From Alcanivorax sp. (GTDB lineage: Bacteria > Pseudomonadota > Gammaproteobacteria > Pseudomonadales > Alcanivoracaceae): a stretch of 18,384 nucleotides of DNA. A program made the position numbers and the translations under genes. This document shows positions 6,948 to 15,108 of the stretch, piece by piece (position 1 is the first letter of the stretch; every line of letters starts with the position of its first letter). Location of the stretch: NCBI GenBank assembly GCA_007135015.1, contig SLJS01000373.1, positions 1-18,384 of the forward strand, read 5' to 3'. A model generated the notes under the pieces. That model saw only the letters and a list, made by a program, of their open reading frames with translations, did no database searches and was not told the DNA's origin.

Positions 6948-7754
6948 ATGAGCGTTCTGGAGCTGGAGGGGATTTCGCTGGGCTTCGGTGGCGTCCAGGC
7001 CCTGTCCGGGGTGGATCTGGCCGTTGAAGAGGGCACGATCACCGCCGTGATAGGCCCCAACGGCGCGGGCAAGACGTCCCTGTTCAATGTGATCTCCGGC
7101 TTTTACCGTCCGCAACAGGGCCGGGTGCTGCTCGAGGGGCGGAATCTGACCCGTCTGCGCCCGCCCAGGCGGGCATCGCTGGGGCTTGGGCGCACCTTCC
7201 AGAATATTGCGCTGTTCCGCGGCATGACCGTGCTGGACAACGTCAAGCTCGGCGCCCATGTGCGCATGCGCACCGGCGTGTTTTCCGCCATGTGGTACCT
7301 GGGTGCGGCCCGTCGGGAGGAAGCGCGGGTACGCGAGGAAATCGAGCGGGAGGTGTTCGACTTTCTCGAGATTGATCATATCCGCCGCCACCCGGTGGCG
7401 GCTCTGCCCTATGGACTCCAGAAACGGGTGGAACTGGCCCGGGCGCTGGCCATGCGGCCGAAGATCCTGATGCTCGACGAGCCGGTGGCGGGAATGAATC
7501 GCGAGGAAAAGGAGGACATGGCCCGTTTCATCCTGGATGTGAAGGAGGAATGGGGGATTACCGTGCTGATGGTCGAACATGACATGGGCATGGTGATGGA
7601 TATCTCCGACCGGGTCCATGTGCTCAACTTCGGGCAGGTGATTGCCTCGGGCGAGCCTGCTGTGGTGCAGAAGAATCCGGGTGTGATTCAGGCCTATCTG
7701 GGCTCCGGCGACGTCAACAGTCTTCGTGAGCGGTTGATGGGGGAAAGCGCCTGA
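6948..7754 (+). CDS. livG: ABC transporter ATP-binding protein, LivG type
   Basis: This 268-residue protein is one of two ATPases of a branched-chain-amino-acid-type (HAAT family) importer. Walker A GPNGAGKTS is at 36-44, the Q-loop glutamine at about 85 (GRTFQN), the family-typical altered signature LPYGLQKRVELARAL at 153-167, Walker B ILMLDEP at 173-179 and the switch histidine H211 (MVEHDMG). The start ATG at 6948 has GGAGGGGG upstream; an earlier in-frame TTG at 6888 would add a Cys-rich stretch unlike the family. Its TGA shares one base with the ATG of the permease gene (TGATG). It works on the cytoplasmic face with LivF and the two permeases. The substrate of this system is not proven to be an amino acid, given the acyl-CoA ligase at the operon end. 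Confidence 0.95.
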   Translation: MSVLELEGISLGFGGVQALSGVDLAVEEGTITAVIGPNGAGKTSLFNVISGFYRPQQGRVLLEGRNLTRLRPPRRASLGLGRTFQNIALFRGMTVLDNVKLGAHVRMRTGVFSAMWYLGAARREEARVREEIEREVFDFLEIDHIRRHPVAALPYGLQKRVELARALAMRPKILMLDEPVAGMNREEKEDMARFILDVKEEWGITVLMVEHDMGMVMDISDRVHVLNFGQVIASGEPAVVQKNPGVIQAYLGSGDVNSLRERLMGESA

Positions 7755-8632
7755 TGGACTGGCTGTTCTTTATTGAAGTCAGTCTGGCCGGCATCGGCGC
7801 CGGCTCGCTCTACGCGCTGACCGCCATTGCCTTCGTGCTGATCTACAAGGCCACCCGGGTGATCAACCTGGCCATAGGCGAGATGCTCATGGTGGGCGCC
7901 TACCTGTTCTTCGCCCTGGGCGCGGGCTGGTCGCTGTCCTGGTGGCTGGCCATCCCGATGGCGCTGGTCGGCGGCGGTCTGCTGGGGATGCTGCTCGAGC
8001 GGGGCGTGATCCGTCCGATGCTGGGCGAGAACCCGATCTCGGTGTTCATGGTCACCATCGGCCTGGGCAGCATACTGGTGGGCACGGTGGAGTTGATCTG
8101 GACCTCGGCACCGCGCAGCCTGCCCGGCTTCATGCCGGATGAGGCGATATTCATCGGCGAGGCGTTCATCGCGCCCAACACCTTCTGGGGTTTCGTGATT
8201 GCGGCGGTGGTGATCGCGCTCTTTCTGCTGCTTTTCAGGTTCTGGCGCGGCGGCGTGGCATTGCGCGCGACGGCTTCGGACCAGGGGGCCGCCTGGGCCA
8301 TGGGCATCAACGTGCCCGCCGTCTACAGCCTGGCTTGGGGCCTTGCGGGCATGATTGCCGCGGGCTCCGGTATCCTCCTGGGTGCCATGTCCGGGGTTTC
8401 CCCGGAGATGGCCATGTTCGGCCTGACCGTGCTGGTGGTGGTGATCGTCGGCGGGCTGGACAGTGTCTTCGGTGCATTGCTCGCCGGGTTGCTGATCGGC
8501 TGGATGGAATCCGTCGTCGGCGTCTATTTGGGAGGCGAGTACGAACACCTGGTCACCTTCATTCTGTTGATGCTGGTACTGCTGGTCAGGCCCTGGGGCC
8601 TGTTCGGCAGCCACGAGATCGAGCGACTGTAA
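7754..8632 (+). CDS. livH: ABC transporter permease, LivH type
   Basis: This 292-residue inner-membrane permease is almost entirely hydrophobic with about eight membrane segments. The N-terminal GIGAGSLYALTAIAFVLIYK and the following RVINLAIGEMLMVGAY match the start of LivH-family permeases; the usual AHGE or AQGE is AIGE here. The EAA-like coupling region of the family corresponds to the stretch around RATASDQGAAWAMGINV. The ATG at 7754 overlaps the livG stop, and its TAA is directly followed by the ATG of livM, so the three cistrons are translationally linked. It should pair with LivM to form the translocation path. Confidence 0.93.
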   Translation: MDWLFFIEVSLAGIGAGSLYALTAIAFVLIYKATRVINLAIGEMLMVGAYLFFALGAGWSLSWWLAIPMALVGGGLLGMLLERGVIRPMLGENPISVFMVTIGLGSILVGTVELIWTSAPRSLPGFMPDEAIFIGEAFIAPNTFWGFVIAAVVIALFLLLFRFWRGGVALRATASDQGAAWAMGINVPAVYSLAWGLAGMIAAGSGILLGAMSGVSPEMAMFGLTVLVVVIVGGLDSVFGALLAGLLIGWMESVVGVYLGGEYEHLVTFILLMLVLLVRPWGLFGSHEIERL

Positions 8633-9676
8633 ATGCGAATCGGATCCGCCAAGGAAAGCTATATCGCCGACGAAGCGCTGTTTGCCACGCGCACACAGTG
8701 GGTCTGGTTCGCCCTCCTGCTGGCCTCGCTGGTGCTGTTTCCCTTTGTCTCCAACCTGTACTGGCTCTACCTGGCCTGTCTTGTATCGATCAATGTCATC
8801 AGTGCCACGGGGCTGAACATTCTCACCGGCTTTACCGGCCAGGTCAGTCTCGGCCACGCGGCCTTCATGGGGGTTGGAGCCTATACCGTGGCCTGGCTGG
8901 ACAACAATGCGCAGACGCCCTTCTATCTGAATCTTCTGGCTGCTGCCGGCGTGACCACCGCGGTGGGGCTGGTGGCCGGATTGCCCAGCCTTCGGGTCAA
9001 GGGGCTGTACCTGGCAATCGCCACCATTGCCGCTTCCTTCATCCTGCAGTTCGTGTTCATTAACTGGGAGAGCGTCACTCGCGGCACACGTGGCATCAAT
9101 ATCGAGCCGCCCGAAATCATGGGCATCGTGCTGGACAATCCCGATACCTTTTACTGGATGGTGGTGCCCATCATGGTGGTGATGGTGCTGCTGGCCGCCA
9201 ATCTGTTCCGCACCCGGGTCGGCCGGGCCTTTATCGCCATCCGCGACCGGGATATCTCCGCGTCGGTGCTGGGGATCAGCCTGCCTGCCTACAAGCTCAT
9301 GAGCTTTGCAATAGCCTCTTTTTATGCCGGCATTGCCGGCGGGCTCTACGCCTACTTCATGGGCTCGATCAATCCGGAGAGTTTTCCGCTTCTGATGTCG
9401 ATCTTCTTTCTCGCCGCCATCATTGTCGGCGGGATGGGCACCATTCTCGGCGGTATTCTCGGTGCTATCTTCATGACGCTCACACCGGAGGTGCTCCGCT
9501 ATGGAGTGGATCTGGCAAGCCCCTTCATCGACGAGCCGGGGGCCGTGCTGTCGCCGGTGCGCACCATCGTGTTCGGGGCACTGATCGTGGGTTTTCTGTT
9601 GTTCGAGCCTCACGGGCTTGCTGAAATATGGCGGCGCATTCGTCGCTTTTTCCATCTGTGGCCATTCAGGACCTGA
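8633..9676 (+). CDS. livM: ABC transporter permease, LivM type
   Basis: This 347-residue polytopic permease has the LivM hallmark LNILTGFTGQVSLGHAAFMGVGAYT early in the protein. A cytoplasmic loop RVGRAFIAIRDRDISASVLGI then carries the family's coupling motif for the ATPase. The segment IIVGGMGTILGGILGAIFM near the C-terminus is also typical. The start codon follows the livH stop with no gap. A short basic end (RRIRRFF) faces the cytoplasm. It is the second permease of the importer. Confidence 0.93.
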   Translation: MRIGSAKESYIADEALFATRTQWVWFALLLASLVLFPFVSNLYWLYLACLVSINVISATGLNILTGFTGQVSLGHAAFMGVGAYTVAWLDNNAQTPFYLNLLAAAGVTTAVGLVAGLPSLRVKGLYLAIATIAASFILQFVFINWESVTRGTRGINIEPPEIMGIVLDNPDTFYWMVVPIMVVMVLLAANLFRTRVGRAFIAIRDRDISASVLGISLPAYKLMSFAIASFYAGIAGGLYAYFMGSINPESFPLLMSIFFLAAIIVGGMGTILGGILGAIFMTLTPEVLRYGVDLASPFIDEPGAVLSPVRTIVFGALIVGFLLFEPHGLAEIWRRIRRFFHLWPFRT

Positions 9677-9689
9677 TCCCCGCAGGGAG

Positions 9690-9694
9690 GGAGG
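9690..9694 (+). promoter_or_regulatory. Shine-Dalgarno of the substrate-binding protein gene
   Basis: GGAGG lies 5 nt before the ATG at 9700, within a longer GGGAGGGAGG tract. It fixes the start over the earlier in-frame ATG at 9628, which lies inside livM. Confidence 0.7.
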
Positions 9695-9699
9695 AAATC

Positions 9700-10872
9700 A
9701 TGAAAGGAAAACAGATTCTGTCAGCGATCGCGGCGGTCCTTGCGCTGCTTCTTGCGGCGGCGATGCCGGCCCTCGCTGAAGAGAAGAATGATATCGTCAT
9801 TGGCGGCTCCATGCCGCTTACGGGCCCCTTCGCCTTCGCCGGCATCCAGTTCAACCGGGGCCTGCGTGACTACATGGAGTGGCTCAACGAGCAGGGCGGC
9901 ATAGAGGGCCGAAAGGTGCGCTATGTGGCCGAGGATACCGGATACGAGCCGGACCAGTCCGTGGCGGTATTCCGGCGCATCACCAGCCGCGAGAACGTGA
10001 GTTTCTATTTTGGGGATTCCACGGCATTCCACCAGACCATCAATCGGGAGCTCGACCGGCGGGACATCATGATGACCGGGGCGTCTTTCGCCTCGGAGCT
10101 CAATGACACCGAGCGCTACCCGCTGCAGTTCATGCATGGGCCGGACTATAGCGAGCAGGTGGCCATCCTGCTGCGCCATATCGCCGAGGAGGACCCCGGT
10201 GCCCGGGTGGCCTTTATCTATTCCGACACCGAGTTCGGCCGGGATCCCATATCCGCCGGCCGCGAAACGGCCGAAGAGCTCGGGCTCGAAGTGGCCGCCC
10301 GCATCGTGACCCCACCGGGTGCGGCGGATATCTCCTCGGCGGCGCTGGAGCTTCGCCGCGCGCGCCCGGACTACGCCATTTTCCATGGATACATTCTCGC
10401 TCCGATACCGGATTTCATTCGCCGGGCCCGGCAGATGGGAATGGAAACCCGGTTCATGGGCACCTACTACAGCATGGACCAGAGCATCATTGATGAGATG
10501 GGTGAGGCCGCGGACGGATTCATGGGCGTGATGCCCTACCGCTATTTCTATGAGGAAGATGCCGGGGAAAGCGAGCTGATGAGGGCCATCCATGAGCGCA
10601 ATGACGAGTACCAGACCATCTATTACATCCAGGCCTGGGTGGCGGGCTCGATGATGGCCCAGATTGCCCGTGAGACCCTGGCGCGGGGCGAGCCGCTCAA
10701 GGGCTCGCGGATGCGTGCAAGCATGGAGGGTCTTGACGAGGTGGATACCGGAGGGGTGATTGGTGTGCCGGTGCGCTTCCGGGGCAACTCGCTTCCCGTC
10801 GGCCGCATCTATCGCGCCGACGTGGAGGCCGGCCGGATGGTGCCGGTCTCCGACTGGATCGATCTCGATTGA
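9700..10872 (+). CDS. Periplasmic substrate-binding protein of LivK/HAAT type
   Basis: This 390-residue exported binding protein (Peripla_BP_6 family) has a signal peptide of about 26 residues ending PALA-EE. The mature N-terminus has the family pattern NDIVIGGSMPLTGPFAFAG and WLNEQGGIEGRKVRYVAEDTGY. Central parts VAFIYSDTEFGRDP and RRARPDYAIFHGY fit the second lobe strand and hinge. It captures the ligand in the periplasm and delivers it to LivH/LivM. It lies between livM (23-nt gap) and livF (overlapping or adjacent). The ligand cannot be read from the sequence: binding proteins of this family also take aromatic and other carboxylic acids, which would suit the acyl-CoA ligase downstream. 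It is longer than E. coli LivK. Confidence 0.9.
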   Translation: MKGKQILSAIAAVLALLLAAAMPALAEEKNDIVIGGSMPLTGPFAFAGIQFNRGLRDYMEWLNEQGGIEGRKVRYVAEDTGYEPDQSVAVFRRITSRENVSFYFGDSTAFHQTINRELDRRDIMMTGASFASELNDTERYPLQFMHGPDYSEQVAILLRHIAEEDPGARVAFIYSDTEFGRDPISAGRETAEELGLEVAARIVTPPGAADISSAALELRRARPDYAIFHGYILAPIPDFIRRARQMGMETRFMGTYYSMDQSIIDEMGEAADGFMGVMPYRYFYEEDAGESELMRAIHERNDEYQTIYYIQAWVAGSMMAQIARETLARGEPLKGSRMRASMEGLDEVDTGGVIGVPVRFRGNSLPVGRIYRADVEAGRMVPVSDWIDLD

Positions 10873-10885
10873 GTCGCACTGATAC

Positions 10886-10890
10886 AGGGG
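10886..10890 (+). promoter_or_regulatory. Shine-Dalgarno favouring a GTG start for livF
   Basis: AGGGG lies 5 nt before a GTG at 10896. The alternative, an in-frame TTG at 10869 overlapping the previous stop, has no comparable site. Confidence 0.5.
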
Positions 10891-10895
10891 CAGCC

Positions 10896-11708
10896 GTGAG
10901 CGAAAGCATTCTCGGAATCAGCAACATCGAGGTGGTATACGGCCACACCGTGCAGGTACTGCGGGGGCTGTCCCTGGAAGTGCCGCGGGGTGGCATTGTC
11001 GCCCTGCTGGGTTCCAACGGAGCCGGCAAGTCCACCACCCTCAAGGCGGTATCGAACCTGCTGTCACTGGAGAATGGCGAGCTGTCCGCCGGGCGTATTG
11101 AGTTCGACGGAAAGCCCACCGCTGGCACTGCCCCCCATCAGCTGGTGCGCGCCGGCCTCTGTCATGTCATGGAGGGCCGGCGCGTCTTCGAGGACCTCAG
11201 TGTCGAGGAGAACCTGGTGGCCGCCACCTATGCGCGCACGGGCCGCGAACAGGCGACAAGGAAGGATTTCAACCTGGTCTATGAGTATTTTCCCCGCCTG
11301 CATGAAAGGCGGCGGGCGCTGGCCGGCTATCTCTCCGGTGGGGAACAGCAGATGCTCGCCATTGGCCGGGCCCTGCTTGCCCGGCCTAAGCTGATGCTCC
11401 TGGATGAACCTTCGCTGGGGCTCTCGCCCGTGCTGGTGGAGGACATCTTTTCCATTATTGCCCGGATCAACCGCGAGCAGGGTGTGGCCATGCTGCTGGT
11501 GGAACAGAATGCCAATGTGGCGCTGGCCCTGGCCGACTATGGCTACATCATGGAATCCGGGCGTGTGGTGATCGACGGCAGTCCGGAAAAGCTGCTCGGA
11601 GACGACGACGTACGCGAGTTCTATCTGGGGATGGCCGGCGCCGGCGGTGAAATGAAGAGCTATCGCGAGGTCAAGCACTACAAGCGGCGCAAGCGCTGGC
11701 TGTCCTGA
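10896..11708 (+). CDS. livF: ABC transporter ATP-binding protein, LivF type
   Basis: This is the second ATPase of the importer, 270 residues from the GTG at 10896. Walker A GSNGAGKST is at 39-47, signature LSGGEQQM at 146-153, Walker B LMLLDEPS at 166-173, and the C-terminal LVEQNANVAL at 201-210 is typical of LivF. A TTG at 10869 would add nine residues and overlap the previous stop. The protein carries about 25 extra, strongly basic C-terminal residues (SYREVKHYKRRKRWLS) beyond the roughly 237 residues of E. coli LivF. The gap to the acyl-CoA ligase is only 17 nt, so the two are very probably co-transcribed. Confidence 0.93.
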   Translation: MSESILGISNIEVVYGHTVQVLRGLSLEVPRGGIVALLGSNGAGKSTTLKAVSNLLSLENGELSAGRIEFDGKPTAGTAPHQLVRAGLCHVMEGRRVFEDLSVEENLVAATYARTGREQATRKDFNLVYEYFPRLHERRRALAGYLSGGEQQMLAIGRALLARPKLMLLDEPSLGLSPVLVEDIFSIIARINREQGVAMLLVEQNANVALALADYGYIMESGRVVIDGSPEKLLGDDDVREFYLGMAGAGGEMKSYREVKHYKRRKRWLS

Positions 11709-11725
11709 CGGGGAAATTTCAGACC

Positions 11726-13531
11726 ATGGCGACAACCGATCTGCCCGAACTCACACTGGCCCAGATGCTGCGGGAAAACGCCCGCAGGCGCCCGGACGCC
11801 ACCGCGCTGCGCCAGAAGGAATACGGCATCTGGCAGCCGCTTAGCTGGACGGAGTATTACCGCCGTGCCCGCCACTTTGCACTGGGTCTGCGCGAGCTGG
11901 GCCTGGAACACGGCGGGCATTTCGGCGTGCTTTCCGAGAATCGTGTCGAATGGGTGATCGGGCAGCTTGGCTGCGGGATCGCCCGCGGCGTTACGGTTGG
12001 CGTCTATCCGACCAGCCCCGCCGGGGAAGTCGGCTATGTGCTTGGCCACGGGGACGTGGAGATCGTGCTCTGCGAGGATCAGGAGCAGACCGACAAGGTG
12101 CTGGAGGTTCGCGATCAGCTGCCGAAACTGCGCCAGGTCATTGTCATCGATACCCGGGGCATGAAGCACTATGACGAGCCGGGCCTGACCACCCTCGCCG
12201 AGGTGGAGCGCCTGGGCGAGGAACAGGATCGCATGACGCCGGGGCGGGCGGAGCAGCTGCTTGACGAACAGTCTCTCGACGAGATCGGGTTGATCATCTA
12301 TACCTCGGGCTCCACCGGCCGCCCCAAGGGTGCGATGATCAGTTACCGCAATATCCGCGAGGCCGCGCCGGGGATCATCGAACGACTGGGCATGAACGAG
12401 CATGACAGCGTGCTTTCCTATCTGCCGCTGTGTCATGTGGCCGAACAGGCCACCACCAATTTTGCTCCCGTCTATCTGGGCATGATGGTGAACTTCGGCG
12501 AATCGCTGCGCACGGTACAGCAGGACCTCCAGGAAGTGGCGCCCACGGTGTTTCTCGGCGTTCCCCGTATCTGGGAGAAACTGCATTCGGCCATTCATAT
12601 CAGGATGCTCGACAGTGGCTGGCTGCGGCGTGGAATCTACCAGCGCGCACTGCAACTGTGCGGGCCGATGCGCAACAGGGCGCGCAGTGACCTGCGGTTC
12701 CGGGAGAAGCTGGCATACGGGCTGTGTTACTGGCTGGTCTTCCGGGCGCTGCAGAATTTCACCGGCCTGCGCCGTTGCCGGGTGGCCATCAGCGGCGCCG
12801 CCCCCATTGCTCCGGATGTAATCGCCTTCTTTCGCACCATCGGCATTGAGCTTCTCGAAGTCTACGGCCAGACGGAAACCACCGGCATGGTCACCGGACA
12901 CTATCCGGGGCGCTTTGTCCCGGGAACCGTGGGCGAAGCCACCCTGGGTGCGGAGCTCGAGGTCGCCGACGACGGCGAACTGCTGGTGCGTGGTGGAATG
13001 GTCTTCGAGGGCTATTACAGGAATGAGCAGGCCACCGCGAAGACCATTGTCGACGGCTGGTTGTACACCGGAGATGTGGTGGAGCGCCGCGACGGGCAGA
13101 TCCGCATCGTCGATCGCAAGAAGGACATCATGATTACCGCCGGCGGCAAGAACCTGTCGCCCTCGGAGATCGAGCACGCGATCAAGGCAAGCCCGTACAT
13201 CAAGGAGTGCATTGTCATCGGCGAGCAGAGAAAATATGTGGCGGCGCTGGTACAGATCGATTTCGACACGGTGGCCAAATGGACGGAGGAAAAGGGGCTG
13301 GCCTACACCACCTTCCGGAGCCTGGTGGAAAACGACCGGGTCCGGGAGCTGGTGGACGGGGAGATCGACCGGGCGAACCGGGAACTGCCGCCGGTGGCGC
13401 AGGTGCGTCGTTTTGCCCTGCTTCCCAAGGAGCTCGATCACGATGACGACGAAGTGACTGCCACCATGAAGATCCGGCGTGCCAACATTCATGAAAAATA
13501 CGCGGGACTTATCGAGTCGCTGTATGAGTAG
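11726..13531 (+). CDS. AMP-forming acyl-CoA ligase, long-chain type
   Basis: This 601-residue ANL-superfamily enzyme activates a carboxylic acid with ATP to an acyl-adenylate and then transfers it to CoA. The phosphate-binding loop YTSGSTGRPKG is at 192-202, the SYLPLCHVAEQ motif typical of long-chain acyl-CoA synthetases at 231-241, YGQTETTG at 380-387, the ribose-binding aspartate at D450 (YTGD), the hinge DRKKD at 463-467, and the catalytic lysine K582 in TATMKIRR. Length and motifs match the FadD15/FAA1-like group rather than E. coli FadD, and there are no membrane segments. As last gene of the importer operon it is placed to trap the imported acid as its CoA ester. The chain length or aromatic nature of the substrate cannot be read by eye. 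Confidence 0.9.
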   Translation: MATTDLPELTLAQMLRENARRRPDATALRQKEYGIWQPLSWTEYYRRARHFALGLRELGLEHGGHFGVLSENRVEWVIGQLGCGIARGVTVGVYPTSPAGEVGYVLGHGDVEIVLCEDQEQTDKVLEVRDQLPKLRQVIVIDTRGMKHYDEPGLTTLAEVERLGEEQDRMTPGRAEQLLDEQSLDEIGLIIYTSGSTGRPKGAMISYRNIREAAPGIIERLGMNEHDSVLSYLPLCHVAEQATTNFAPVYLGMMVNFGESLRTVQQDLQEVAPTVFLGVPRIWEKLHSAIHIRMLDSGWLRRGIYQRALQLCGPMRNRARSDLRFREKLAYGLCYWLVFRALQNFTGLRRCRVAISGAAPIAPDVIAFFRTIGIELLEVYGQTETTGMVTGHYPGRFVPGTVGEATLGAELEVADDGELLVRGGMVFEGYYRNEQATAKTIVDGWLYTGDVVERRDGQIRIVDRKKDIMITAGGKNLSPSEIEHAIKASPYIKECIVIGEQRKYVAALVQIDFDTVAKWTEEKGLAYTTFRSLVENDRVRELVDGEIDRANRELPPVAQVRRFALLPKELDHDDDEVTATMKIRRANIHEKYAGLIESLYE

Positions 13532-13563
13532 AGCAAAGCGGAGCGGGTCAGGGGGAAGCCGGA

Positions 13564-13875
13564 ATGACGGAGAAGGGGGCGGATGAGTCTCCGCAATGGT
13601 GGCTGTATATCCTGGACTGTGACGGTCGACTGTACACCGGTATCAGCACCGACCCGCAAAGGCGTTACCGGGAACATCTGGCCGGCGGGACCAGGGCCGC
13701 GAAGTTCGCTCGTTCCGGCCGCAGGCTGGAGATGAAATACCGGGTGGCACTGGGCTCGCGCGCACTGGCTCAGAAAGCGGAGTACCGGGTCAAGCGGATC
13801 TCCCGCCAGGAGAAGCAGGCGCTGCTCAAACAGGCACCCGGTCCGCGAGCGCTGCTTGCCTTGCTCGGGTTATAG
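13564..13875 (+). CDS. Small GIY-YIG nuclease-domain protein (YhbQ/UPF0213 type)
   Basis: This 103-residue protein is essentially a single GIY-YIG domain. WLYILDCDGRLYTGIST (13-29) supplies the two signature tyrosine motifs, here LYI and YTG. It continues with the arginines in PQRRYREH (31-38), GGTRAAKFARS, and the conserved acidic residue E73 in AEYRVKR. The small stand-alone form matches YhbQ/UPF0213 proteins, whose relatives nick or process DNA; the cellular role is not settled. It starts 32 nt after the acyl-CoA ligase with AGGGGG about 8 nt upstream, so it may be a read-through passenger of the transporter operon rather than a functional partner. Confidence 0.88.
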   Translation: MTEKGADESPQWWLYILDCDGRLYTGISTDPQRRYREHLAGGTRAAKFARSGRRLEMKYRVALGSRALAQKAEYRVKRISRQEKQALLKQAPGPRALLALLGL

Positions 13876-14449
13876 CCAGCCTGGATATTGCGCGAAACCA
13901 CTGCTGCAACCGAACCCGGGTACGATCATACGGCCTCCTGAGAGTCTCCCGAGAAGGTGGTTTATGGAGACGTTTACGTCTCCATGCACCTGGCCTGGCT
14001 TCACCGCCGTCACGCGGCCAGCGGCGTATGGCGGTTTTGCGTGGCTTCGGCGCGCGGCCCCAACCTTGACCCATCCAGGGTCTGGCAGAGCCCGGCTCAC
14101 TCTGCGAGCGAACGGCGTCTGCGACGGTCTCGCCCGGCAGGGTGTCGCAAAAGGGGTTTATAGCGCGTGCGGTAGCGCTGGTTGGAGCGCGAAAATCCCG
14201 GGATCTGGCATCATGCCGGAATCCGGGGTCTTCGCGGCCCGGAGTCCTCCTCCCACGAATTGTTCCCGGACACGAAGTTTGCGACCCCTTCGTTGCGAGA
14301 GGGACCGGCGGGGCATTGTTCCGCAGCGCCATCATTCTGCGGGAATTGTTCTGTTCATTCACAGGGTGCCAAAACCTTGATGGCGGTCAGTACCGTAATT
14401 GGGCCTGCCTGCTTCGATGGCAGCAGATTCATTATCCGGGAGACTCGAG
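13876..14449. other. Gene-poor region with palindromes, no supported gene
   Basis: This 574-bp gap has open frames on both strands, but their composition (Arg-, Pro- and Gly-rich, no domain, no good ribosome-binding site) looks non-coding. It holds a near-perfect 22-nt palindrome (13964-13985), an imperfect CCGGGAT/ATCCGG hairpin around 14196-14227, a stem CCGCAG/CTGCGG at 14321-14342, and three copies of ATTGTTC (14259, 14315, 14345) before the outer-membrane protein gene. It may be a decayed mobile or repeat element or a long regulatory region. Confidence 0.4.
13964..13985. repeat. 22-nt near-perfect palindrome
   Basis: ATGGAGACGT (13964-13973) and ACGTCTCCAT (13976-13985) are exact inverted copies separated by TT. 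A 10-bp arm with a 2-nt centre is unlikely by chance in a window of this size. The tight spacing fits a dimeric-protein operator better than an RNA hairpin. It lies 88 nt after the GIY-YIG stop. Confidence 0.6.
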
Positions 14450-15091
14450 ATGAAACGGTATGCGGTATTGCTATGTGGTTCCGTGCTTGCGTGGTCGTCG
14501 GCACAGGGCGCCGAGATCCATTACGACTATGCGCAGCTTGACGTCATCATCGGCGCCGAACTCGAAAATGGTGATGAGTTTGATTATGACGGCGTCGGGC
14601 TGGAGGTTTCCGCGCACTTCGTGCCGAGCGTTTTCGGGTTTGCCGAGGCGAACAGCCGCAGGCTTGAGCTCGACGACTTTGATGCGGCTTTCAGCACTTT
14701 CAGCGTAGGCGCCGGTGTGCGCCATGGCTTCGTGCTCGGGGCTGCGGGACAGGCACTGGATGTCTTCGGAACGCTTTCCCTGGAGAACTACCAGCTGATG
14801 TCCTCGACACGGGGCTGGGGAGTCGGCGGTGGCCTGCGCTGGGTGCCCATGCCCGAGGTGGAGATCGCTGTTGGCCTGCGCTATGTGGATTATGGTTCCC
14901 TTGATGAGCCGGCGCCCGAGCTTGATGGTGATGTCGACGGCATTCGCTACAGCCTGCGTGGCCTCGTTCATCTCACGCGAAACAGCGCATTGCTGGTGGA
15001 TCTTCGGTTTGGTGATCTGGAGATCGAAAATGGAGATTCCATGGACCTGAAAGAGCGGGAGGTGCGTCTCGGGTATCGGTGGTACTACTGA
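14450..15091 (+). CDS. Outer-membrane beta-barrel-like protein
   Basis: This 213-residue exported protein has a 20-residue signal peptide ending near AQG-AE. The mature part alternates hydrophobic and polar residues in many short strands (for example VGLEVSAHFVP, FSTFSVGAGVRHGFV, GWGVGGGLRWVP, VEIAVGLRYVDYG) separated by acidic turns. It ends in RLGYRWYY, where the terminal aromatic residue fits the signal recognised by the outer-membrane insertion machinery. Size and pattern suit an eight-stranded OmpA/OmpW-like barrel; I cannot assign a subfamily or function. GGGAG lies about 7 nt before the ATG at 14450; an upstream in-frame start at 14399 would bury the signal peptide. It is convergent with the glutaredoxin-like gene, and its promoter should lie in the gap upstream. 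Confidence 0.82.
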   Translation: MKRYAVLLCGSVLAWSSAQGAEIHYDYAQLDVIIGAELENGDEFDYDGVGLEVSAHFVPSVFGFAEANSRRLELDDFDAAFSTFSVGAGVRHGFVLGAAGQALDVFGTLSLENYQLMSSTRGWGVGGGLRWVPMPEVEIAVGLRYVDYGSLDEPAPELDGDVDGIRYSLRGLVHLTRNSALLVDLRFGDLEIENGDSMDLKEREVRLGYRWYY

Positions 15092-15108
15092 TCGGTGGAA
15101 AGACCTGC

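Noticed and set aside
7694..9655. 653-codon open frame on the minus strand opposite livH and livM
   Set aside because: It is antisense to two clear permease genes and its His/Gln/Asp/Gly-rich composition is what the reverse of GC-rich membrane-protein codons gives.
11678..13492. 604-codon open frame on the minus strand opposite the acyl-CoA ligase
   Set aside because: It is antisense to an enzyme with all motifs intact and shows no domain of its own.
14144..14285. 8-bp inverted repeat GTCGCAAA/TTTGCGAC about 126 bp apart, as possible ends of a small mobile element
   Set aside because: An 8-bp match within a region of this size is expected by chance, and no target-site duplication is seen.
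13826..14362. 178-codon minus-strand frame in the gene-poor region
   Set aside because: It overlaps the end of the GIY-YIG gene, has Arg/Pro-rich low-information sequence and no good ribosome-binding site. It may be the translation of a repeated element.
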